Assembly: GCA_016715195.1 (NCBI GenBank)
Contig: JADKBB010000037.1
Location: 1 to 39,454 of the forward strand
Length of the DNA stretch: 39,454 bases
Direction of reading: 5' to 3'
Source of the DNA: Candidatus Villigracilis proximus
GTDB lineage: Bacteria > Chloroflexota > Anaerolineae > Anaerolineales > Villigracilaceae
In this document: in pieces, positions 34,197 to 39,454 of the stretch
Position numbering within the stretch: position 1 is the stretch's first letter
Layout: each line of letters starts with the position of its first letter
Translations under genes and position numbers: made by a program
Notes under the pieces: model-generated
Databases searched by the model: none
What the model saw: only the letters and a program-made list of their open reading frames with translations
What the model was told of the DNA's origin: nothing

Positions 34197-35536
34197 TAAG
34201 CCGTTGCCCGATAATATTTCAAACTTCCGCCCAACCCTTTCACCTTCACACCTTTGGCATTTTCATAGCCTTCGATCACCATCTTTAATCGCGGATAGCA
34301 AACTTCCGTGCAGATATTATTCTCATTGCTGGTCGCCAGAATGAACTGACGTGTTCCGCCGTCTTCCTTGTTCAATTCTAAAATGGCATGGCCGGTCGTG
34401 CCGCTGCCCGCGAAGAAATCCATGATCACGGCGTCCCTGCCTGCAAATTTACAAATGCGTTTGATGAGTTCCAAAGGTTTGGGGTTATCGAAAACCTTCC
34501 TGCCAAAAATAGATTTCAACACACTCGTGCTGTTCGGCGCCAGATCAAACCAGACATCGTTAAGCAGAGTCGTATCCGTTGGCGGCACGTAATGCTCGGG
34601 TTTGCCGTTGTTTGAAAGGCGCAGCAGATCCACTTCTTCGCCGGTCTCGGTCAGCTTTGAAAGGAACCACGCGTCAACTTCCTGCGAAGTTAATTCCTGT
34701 GTCGTCTTGCCCAATTCCTTGAGCATCAACTTGTAATTCTCAACCGCCGCCAAACTTCTCTCTTTGCCCCAGCGCCACTGTCCGCTGGCGGGAGTGATGC
34801 CGAAAAGTTCATAACGCATCGTCGGGCGGTTCGTTCCGCGCCAGTGATTGTTCCATCCGCCCGGCTTGGGTTCGCTTAATTCCTTCACCATCTTCGGAAA
34901 TCTCTGCGCCTGATTCATCGTATAGAACAGCACGTATTCATAGCCGCTGTATAACTTGTCAATGCTCTCGAATTGCGCCTGCACATTCTTCGCGCCGCGT
35001 TTGATGATGATCGTATTCTTATAATTTTCTTCGCCGAAAATTTCATCCATCAAAATTTTTAAATGTGCCAGTTCATTATCATCAATGGAGACAAAGATCA
35101 CGCCGTCGTCCTTCAACAACTGCTTCGCGATCACCAGCCTCTTGTTCATAAAAGATAACCACCGGCTATGACGTGACGCATCATTCCGGTTGACATATTG
35201 ATCGTTGTATCTTGAGTCGTTGCCGTCTCTCATGCCGCGATTGTAGGGCGGGTCAATATAGATCAAGTCCACGGCCTTTTGATGAGTGCCGCTCAATGCC
35301 GAAAGCGCGTGCAGATTATCCCCTTCGATCAGGATGTGACTCAGACTCGAATCCCCGCCAACGGAATTTTGACTCACTTCCGTCAACACTGCCTGTGGAT
35401 GTAAACCCGCATCAGACTCACCCTCAGCCTGATCCTCCTCCCAGACCAGTCCGTGCTGTTTCCTGTTTTCAAGCCGGGCAATATGCGCGATCAATTCTTC
35501 CTTAGACCAATCGCCATACATCGATACATCACTCAT
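34196..35536 (-). CDS. site-specific DNA N-methyltransferase (beta class, DPPY)
   Basis: A 446-residue enzyme that transfers methyl from SAM to an exocyclic base amine, most likely adenine N6. Motif IV DPPY (residues 95-98) comes before motif I FAGSGTTG (about 375-382), which places it in the beta group with type III Mod-like proteins. Between them, SRHSRWLSFMNKRLVIAKQL and VIFVSIDDNELAHLK are typical of this family. The central 150 residues should hold the target-recognition segment. Its start is 4 nt after the 153-aa gene's stop, so they are translationally coupled. No type III Res helicase is adjacent, although a separate SF1 helicase gene lies upstream. Confidence 0.9.
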   Translation of the reverse strand: MSDVSMYGDWSKEELIAHIARLENRKQHGLVWEEDQAEGESDAGLHPQAVLTEVSQNSVGGDSSLSHILIEGDNLHALSALSGTHQKAVDLIYIDPPYNRGMRDGNDSRYNDQYVNRNDASRHSRWLSFMNKRLVIAKQLLKDDGVIFVSIDDNELAHLKILMDEIFGEENYKNTIIIKRGAKNVQAQFESIDKLYSGYEYVLFYTMNQAQRFPKMVKELSEPKPGGWNNHWRGTNRPTMRYELFGITPASGQWRWGKERSLAAVENYKLMLKELGKTTQELTSQEVDAWFLSKLTETGEEVDLLRLSNNGKPEHYVPPTDTTLLNDVWFDLAPNSTSVLKSIFGRKVFDNPKPLELIKRICKFAGRDAVIMDFFAGSGTTGHAILELNKEDGGTRQFILATSNENNICTEVCYPRLKMVIEGYENAKGVKVKGLGGSLKYYRATA

Positions 35537-35540
35537 GCGT

Positions 35541-36002
35541 TTATCTCTTTCCTCGTTTATTTAGATTCCGAAACCACGTGGAATATTCCTCACGCGTACA
35601 TTTTTTGTCGATCGTCTTCACCGGCGCCGAAGCCTGCGGATTCACATCTTCAACCTTCATCACCAGCACCTGATCCTCGAACTGAGTCCCTTTTTTGGAA
35701 TAGTTCACCAGAAACAGCATGGCTTTCATGTCTTTTGCGATCTGCCACAACGAAATGAACTTCTGCGCATTCTTATGAAAATACCGGTTCGGATGGCTCG
35801 TGTGCGGTGTGACTCCCTTGCTAAACTGTGATTCGTCACACAACAGATATTCAACGATCACATAGCAATTATTTTTACTGTCCCATTGTACACGGTCAAA
35901 ATTGATCGCGAAGGTCGGCTCGCCCTTCAACATCTCGATCACAAAATCTGTCGCGCTGTCATCCCCATGTCCCAGGGGCTTACTCACTGAAACCTTATCC
36001 AT
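35541..36002 (-). CDS. 153-aa partner of the DNA methyltransferase, possible restriction nuclease
   Basis: Coupled to the methyltransferase gene (4-nt gap) and preceded by a clear GGAG ribosome site. The centre reads FAINFDRVQWD, then YVIVEYLLCDE, SHPNRYFHKNAQKFISLW, LVNYSKKGTQFEDQVLVM and TREEYSTWFRNLN. D-x(about 14)-E with following hydrophobic strands hints at a PD-(D/E)XK fold, but the Lys of the motif is not at the expected place, so this is only a guess. A modification enzyme paired with a small uncharacterised protein is a common layout of type II restriction systems. No relation to a known endonuclease is claimed. Confidence 0.65.
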   Translation of the reverse strand: MDKVSVSKPLGHGDDSATDFVIEMLKGEPTFAINFDRVQWDSKNNCYVIVEYLLCDESQFSKGVTPHTSHPNRYFHKNAQKFISLWQIAKDMKAMLFLVNYSKKGTQFEDQVLVMKVEDVNPQASAPVKTIDKKCTREEYSTWFRNLNKRGKR

Positions 36003-36215
36003 AAATGCTCCTGTTTTGTGGAGTCCGCCAGCTTGCTGGCGATAAATGGGTTACAAGACACTGATTATAGCCGAGGAGTTTTGAAATATTGGTGTGCTCG
36101 AATGAGAAGTGCAGTTTGATTTGAATGCAATTTGCCCCATGAAAGACCCTCAGACTAAGGCCAGTGTTATGGTGCGTCAAGTCCCCATGATGATCATTGC
36201 AGTCATACCCTTTAT
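36003..36215. other. intergenic spacer with a short hairpin
   Basis: Contains CGCCAGC-TT-GCTGGCG (36026-36041), a 7-bp palindrome that may be a REP-like element. It lies in the upstream leader of the methyltransferase unit. The remainder shows neither genes nor a clear promoter. Confidence 0.4.
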
Positions 36216-38123
36216 TTACTCTTCCCAAACCGAATGATATGCCCCAATGGACTCAAAATAGTTCACCATACGCTGATAAAAACCATGACTGGTAATCGTG
36301 GCGCTGTCACCGATGACGATCAATTTACGGCGGGCGCGGGTGAGCGCCACGTTCATGCGGCGTGTGTCTGAGAGGAAGCCAACTTCGCCTTCCCGATTCG
36401 AGCGGACAAGTGACACGATCACCACTTCTTTTTCGCGGCCTTGAAATCCGTCCACGCTGTCGATTTCGATTTCAGGCAGGCGCTCACGCAAATAGCGCAC
36501 TTGCGCCGAATACGGACTGATGACCGCGATCATATCCGCGCTGACACCGGCTTCGATTAACTCATTAACTTTTTTAATGACCAGTTCCGCTTCGAGTGGA
36601 TTGAGGCGGCTGTCGCCGTTGGGTTCTGTTTCTTCATCGTAACTTGCGCCCGCGGTATCAATGAAGTGTACGGGACAATTTGTCAGCGGGGAGTCTGTCA
36701 CAGCGGGCAGATCAGTGAGCAGGGCGGTGCGAACCGATTCGTCGGCTTGTAAACTGTTCTCGTAGAAGACATCCGAAGAAAAACTCATGATGTCGTGATG
36801 CATTCTATATTGCACATCCAGCCGGCGCGAAATGGACGGGCCGATATTGGTCAGCAGGCGTTCCATCAAGCTGATGTCAAATCCGCCTTTGACGGCTTCG
36901 CTTGAAATAATGGTCGGCGGCAGTTGAAAATGATCGCCCGCGAGGACAAGCCGTTGCGCGTATTGAATCGGAATCCACGCGGCAGGTTCGGTGCTCTGAC
37001 TGGCTTCATCCATGATGCACCAATCAAAATATTTTCCTTCAAGCCGGTCGCGATCAAGACCGGTGGCAGTGGCGCACACGATGCGTGCCTTGCTCAAAAT
37101 GCCCGTTGTAATTTGCTCTTCGATCTTGCGCGCTTCTCTGAGCATATCTTTTGATTCCTGACGCATGGCTTGCCTTGCGCCGGGTTCAGGTTTGGCGCGT
37201 GTGTATCGTTCGGCTTGTCCGCGCAGGGCGTAGGCATCGCGTGTGAGCTTGTTCGCAATTTTTACATCGGGATGTTTTTCAACCAACAGGTCGAGCGTGT
37301 GTTCTCGCAACTCAGGTGTGACGCGCGCTGGATGACCGAGCCGAATGGCATGTTCGCCGGCTGCGATCAAGCGTTCCAATAAATTATCAACCGCGAGATT
37401 GCTCGATGCAACCGCCAGCACGCTTTGACCTTTGCGTGTGATCTGCGCGATCAACTCAACCAGTGTGGTGGTTTTGCCTGTTCCCGGCGGCCCGTGGATG
37501 ATGGCAATATCTTCGGCGCTTAATGCAAATTGCACCGCGTCAATTTGTGATTGATTTAGATTTTTATTTATTGGTTGAATCGGCTCGATCTTTTCAAAGA
37601 CGGGACCAACCGCTCCGATCAACACATCGCGCAGCACTTCGAATCGTGACCCGCCGCTCGCGCCGCGTGCCAATTCCATTGCCTGTCTCTGTCTGAAACG
37701 CGCGATCTCATCTGTGGCACGATCAATGCGGAAGGTGGGCCGCTCTGTTTCTGTTTCAATGAATTGATTGATCGCCACCTGAATCGCATCTCTGCGAATA
37801 CTGCTGACAATTCCACGCCAGCCGTTTTCAGTATTGGATGATGACCGGTTCTCTTCCGTGACGATGACCGGGCTGCCCACCCCGAACCTTGTCCACGGGA
37901 GAGATAGATTCTCATTGCGTTTGCCGAATCCCAATAGGAAATGTCCGCCCAGCCCGTAGCCTTCTTCACGAATGACAAGTTGAATCAAGCTGTTGCCGCT
38001 GGCTTCTGCTTCCAGCGGAGAGAGTCGTGTTTGCTCGCGCACCGCTTCGCGCTTTTCAGCTTCAGCTTCCAGATCGAGCAGGAGCGAGAGATTTCCAAAA
38101 TATTGCGTGGGGGATATTTTCAT
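36216..38123 (-). CDS. SF1B (UPF1/IGHMBP2-like) DNA/RNA helicase
   Basis: A 635-residue superfamily-1 helicase. The N-terminal 190 residues form a beta-rich domain. Motif I GPPGTGKTTT (about 210-219), motif II MDEASQ, motif III GDHFQLPPT, motif IV QYRMH, motif V VDGFQGREKEVVIVS and motif VI NVALTRARRKL are all intact. It should unwind nucleic acid 5' to 3' using ATP. ATG 38123 stands 8 nt after TAAAAT on the minus strand, without ribosome site. It lies 213 nt upstream of a DNA-modification unit on the same strand; such helicases occur in defence islands, but also in housekeeping roles, so linkage is only suggestive. Confidence 0.9.
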   Translation of the reverse strand: MKISPTQYFGNLSLLLDLEAEAEKREAVREQTRLSPLEAEASGNSLIQLVIREEGYGLGGHFLLGFGKRNENLSLPWTRFGVGSPVIVTEENRSSSNTENGWRGIVSSIRRDAIQVAINQFIETETERPTFRIDRATDEIARFRQRQAMELARGASGGSRFEVLRDVLIGAVGPVFEKIEPIQPINKNLNQSQIDAVQFALSAEDIAIIHGPPGTGKTTTLVELIAQITRKGQSVLAVASSNLAVDNLLERLIAAGEHAIRLGHPARVTPELREHTLDLLVEKHPDVKIANKLTRDAYALRGQAERYTRAKPEPGARQAMRQESKDMLREARKIEEQITTGILSKARIVCATATGLDRDRLEGKYFDWCIMDEASQSTEPAAWIPIQYAQRLVLAGDHFQLPPTIISSEAVKGGFDISLMERLLTNIGPSISRRLDVQYRMHHDIMSFSSDVFYENSLQADESVRTALLTDLPAVTDSPLTNCPVHFIDTAGASYDEETEPNGDSRLNPLEAELVIKKVNELIEAGVSADMIAVISPYSAQVRYLRERLPEIEIDSVDGFQGREKEVVIVSLVRSNREGEVGFLSDTRRMNVALTRARRKLIVIGDSATITSHGFYQRMVNYFESIGAYHSVWEE

Positions 38124-38137
38124 GAGGTGTTATTTTA
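38124..38137 (-). promoter_or_regulatory. -10 box for helicase gene, leaderless type
   Basis: TAAAAT (38137-38132) lies 8 nt before ATG 38123 on the minus strand. The 8 nt hold no Shine-Dalgarno, so an mRNA with almost no leader is likely. Confidence 0.4.
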
Positions 38138-38156
38138 TCATTAGGGGTGTAAAACC

Positions 38157-38232
38157 CTTCGCCACGAAGCCGCCAAGTCACAAAGACTCAAAGAAAAAAA
38201 CTTAGTGGCTATGTTTTGCGACTGGGTGGTTA
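38157..38232. repeat. dispersed intergenic repeat copy
   Basis: TTCGCCACGAAGCCGCCAAG, then CACAAAGACTCAAAG, and in reverse sense CTTAGTGGC with ACTGGGTGGTTAGG. It is the longest copy of the family seen at 18388, 19295 and 38651, placed between the divergent helicase and DUF4258 genes. Confidence 0.5.
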
Positions 38233-38282
38233 GGTTTAAGAGTTCGTTTCATTAAAAAAAGGTATTAAAGATTTATCCAGCG

Positions 38283-38294
38283 TATAATCACCAC
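38283..38294 (+). promoter_or_regulatory. -10 box for DUF4258 gene, leaderless type
   Basis: TATAAT (38283-38288), then CACCAC, then ATG 38295. The six-base gap excludes a ribosome site. Confidence 0.6.
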
Positions 38295-38570
38295 ATGACC
38301 ACCATCTTATTTCGCGCCCATGCAGTGCAAAGAATGTTCGAGCGTGAAATCTCCCCGATTAAAGTCCGCAAGGCGCTTGAAGCCGCAGACGTGATCGAAG
38401 ATTATTCTGCTGAAATGCCTGAGCAAAGCCGACTCATCATGGGTTTTCAAGGCAAACGCCCGTTTCATGTTGTTACTTCAGAGAATCCAGAAGTAGACGA
38501 AATCACTGTCGTTACCGTTTACCTCCCCGATGCCAATAAATGGAAAAAGGATTATCGCAGCCGAAAATAG
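38295..38570 (+). CDS. DUF4258 protein, probable toxin-like partner
   Basis: A 91-residue protein with FRAHAVQRMFEREISPIKVR, VIEDYSAEMPEQSRLIMGF, RPFHVVTSENPEVDEITVVT and VYLPDANKWKKDYRSRK. The H-A-x-x-R-M-x-x-R pattern and final VYxPDxxKW are characteristic of DUF4258, a family proposed to have a RelE/BECR-like RNase fold. It is followed 165 nt later by a YgiT-type zinc-finger gene, a common pairing in toxin-antitoxin-like loci, with the toxin first as in MqsRA. The start is set by the leaderless -10 box. Confidence 0.85.
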   Translation: MTTILFRAHAVQRMFEREISPIKVRKALEAADVIEDYSAEMPEQSRLIMGFQGKRPFHVVTSENPEVDEITVVTVYLPDANKWKKDYRSRK

Positions 38571-38650
38571 ACTCAGACTCGGACTTCGGACGTATTTCTA
38601 AGAGAGCGTTTCTTAAACCTAAATCAAAGGCAATTCTGCAGAGTCCATAG

Positions 38651-38720
38651 AGGTTTTAATCTTTCTGTGGACTCCGTGCCCTCTGTGGTGAAAAAGAACT
38701 TAAAAGACTTCCGAAGTCTT
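38651..38720. repeat. dispersed repeat copy plus AAGACTT palindrome before the antitoxin-like gene
   Basis: 38651-38700 matches the CTCTGTGGTGAAAAAG-type repeat. AAGACTT-CCG-AAGTCTT (38704-38720) is a perfect 7-bp hairpin that ends just before the ribosome site GCAGGAAAGG. It could be a transcription stop, an RNA element hiding the ribosome site, or an operator. Confidence 0.45.
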
Positions 38721-38735
38721 GCAGGAAAGGTTTTT

Positions 38736-38960
38736 ATGATTTGTATCATTTGCAGAAAATCTGAATTAATTATCAGCTTCACCTCCATCACCTTTGAGCG
38801 TGATGAATTTAAACTGCTTGTCAATAATATCCCTGCGCAGGTTTGCCCGGACTGTGGGGAATCCATCGTGGATGAAAATACCACCCTTCGTTTATTGAGC
38901 ATTGCCGAAGAGGTTATGGACGAAGGACTGTTTGAAGATGTGCGCGAGTACACTGCTTAA
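38736..38960 (+). CDS. YgiT-type zinc-finger protein, antitoxin-like
   Basis: A 74-residue protein with two CxxC knuckles (CIIC at residues 3-6 and CPDCGESIV) that bind one zinc, as in the N-terminal half of MqsA. It lacks MqsA's C-terminal HTH domain. The final helix (RLLSIAEEVMDEGLFEDVREY) is acidic, as expected for binding a basic toxin. ATG 38736 is chosen over an upstream GTG because GCAGGAAAGG lies at good spacing and the upstream segment belongs to the repeat. It pairs with the DUF4258 gene. Confidence 0.85.
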   Translation: MICIICRKSELIISFTSITFERDEFKLLVNNIPAQVCPDCGESIVDENTTLRLLSIAEEVMDEGLFEDVREYTA

Positions 38961-38970
38961 TTGTGTTTGA

Positions 38971-38983
38971 TACAATCTTATTT
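38971..38983 (+). promoter_or_regulatory. -10 box for hydrolase lipoprotein gene, leaderless type
   Basis: TACAAT (38971-38976) is followed by 7 nt and ATG 38984, with no ribosome site. A weak -35 cannot be assigned. Confidence 0.5.
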
Positions 38984-39454
38984 ATGAACCAACGTATCTT
39001 TGTGCTTTTTGCTTTTTTGCTCACAGCGTGTGTTTCTGCTCCGGCTTCTTCCACCGCAACCCTGCCCCCGCCGATTATCACAATTATTCGCGCCACAGGA
39101 ACGCCCACCAGTATCCCTGTCATTGAAACCCCAACAATTGTCCCGACGCCCACGGCATCTCCGCATTTAATGTATCCCTACACAATTGCCGGTCTGCGCG
39201 AGCGGACTTTCTCCGGCGGTGAGATTCAAATCCTGCAAATCTTGCTTCAAGCACAAACTTATACCCGTTATCTGATTTCCTATCCATCAGATGGGCTCAC
39301 CATTACCGGCATTCTGCAAATCCGGCAGGGGGGGACTTTCCCCGTTATCGTCATGAATCACGGCTTTGCCAAACGCAGTGAGTACACTTCCGGTGACGGC
39401 ACAGATCGTGCCGCAGCCTACCTCGTGGAGCGCGGATACATCACCATCGCATCC
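38984..39454 (+). CDS. alpha/beta-hydrolase lipoprotein, N-terminal part (runs off window)
   Basis: The frame is open to the window edge (157 residues seen). A lipoprotein signal ends at about C16 (FLLTAC). A Pro/Thr/Ile-rich spacer follows (TGTPTSIPVIETPTIVPTPT). The domain then starts with YLISYPSDGLTITGILQI and FPVIVMNHGFAKRSEY: NHG is the usual oxyanion-loop site of dienelactone-hydrolase and S9-type alpha/beta hydrolases. AAYLVERGYITIAS fits the following helix-strand. The nucleophile lies beyond the window. It should be an outward-facing esterase or peptidase anchored to the membrane. Confidence 0.85.
   Translation, partial: MNQRIFVLFAFLLTACVSAPASSTATLPPPIITIIRATGTPTSIPVIETPTIVPTPTASPHLMYPYTIAGLRERTFSGGEIQILQILLQAQTYTRYLISYPSDGLTITGILQIRQGGTFPVIVMNHGFAKRSEYTSGDGTDRAAAYLVERGYITIAS

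Noticed and set aside
35995..36228. 77-codon minus-strand open frame upstream of the 153-aa gene
   Set aside because: It has an unusual His/Asn-rich composition, spans the REP-like hairpin and overlaps the helicase end; no supporting signals.
38667..38735. GTG start adding 23 residues to the YgiT-type protein
   Set aside because: The added segment is repeat and hairpin sequence; ATG 38736 has a ribosome site and begins directly at the zinc knuckle.

Overview
The window looks like a chromosomal segment of an uncultivated Chloroflexota bacterium, most likely class Anaerolineae. This is an inference from the style of the proteins (Pro/Thr-linker lipoproteins, a Tat-exported alkaline-phosphatase-superfamily protein, an N-terminal MetV / C-terminal MetF protein, a TM287/288-type ABC exporter pair) and not from any marker gene. 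No rRNA, tRNA, CRISPR array, transposase or prophage gene was found.

Layout. (1) 1-5640 is visibly AT-rich and holds three large polytopic membrane proteins of glycosyltransferase (GT-C/GT39-like) type, all broken by several frameshifts; two are divergent paralogues. A short remnant of a sugar nucleotidyltransferase lies at the left edge. (2) 5646-8195 is an intact mutS on the minus strand. (3) 8280-13689 is a plus-strand operon: a 53-aa membrane peptide, a type I phosphodiesterase, a small membrane protein, a Tat-exported sulfatase-fold protein with Thr in the nucleophile position, a sulfotransferase-like P-loop protein, then gpmA. (4) 13792-18349 holds a YdiJ-like FAD/Fe-S oxidoreductase, a YgjV-GNAT membrane protein and a GDSL lipoprotein. 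(5) 18527-25511 is mainly minus strand: a lipoprotein peptidyl-prolyl isomerase, a SpoU methyltransferase, an EmrE-like transporter with a duplicated membrane protein, an SH3/amidase-like protein, PPK2, a VF530 protein, a polysaccharide deacetylase, and on the plus strand a 25-aa Lys-rich peptide gene. (6) 25514-29549 holds a MetV-MetF fusion, a CAP/LysM surface protein and an acyltransferase fused to a CapD-like membrane domain. (7) 29639-34118 holds a heterodimeric ABC exporter and a histidine-kinase-like protein lacking the phospho-acceptor His. (8) 34196-39454 holds a DNA methyltransferase with an unknown partner, an SF1 helicase, a DUF4258/YgiT toxin-antitoxin-like pair and the start of an alpha/beta-hydrolase lipoprotein.

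Two window-wide patterns matter. Many genes have a -10 box only 6-10 nt before the ATG and no Shine-Dalgarno, which predicts leaderless mRNAs. At least nine genes show single-base frameshifts, several of them at homopolymer runs, and one 130-nt patch (about 21907-22035) is almost only homopolymers. This points to uncorrected indel errors in the assembly, so the broken genes should be treated with caution.

The best candidate for an undescribed system is the 8280-12929 operon, which I read as an envelope-polymer modification module. Its substrate cannot be told from sequence.
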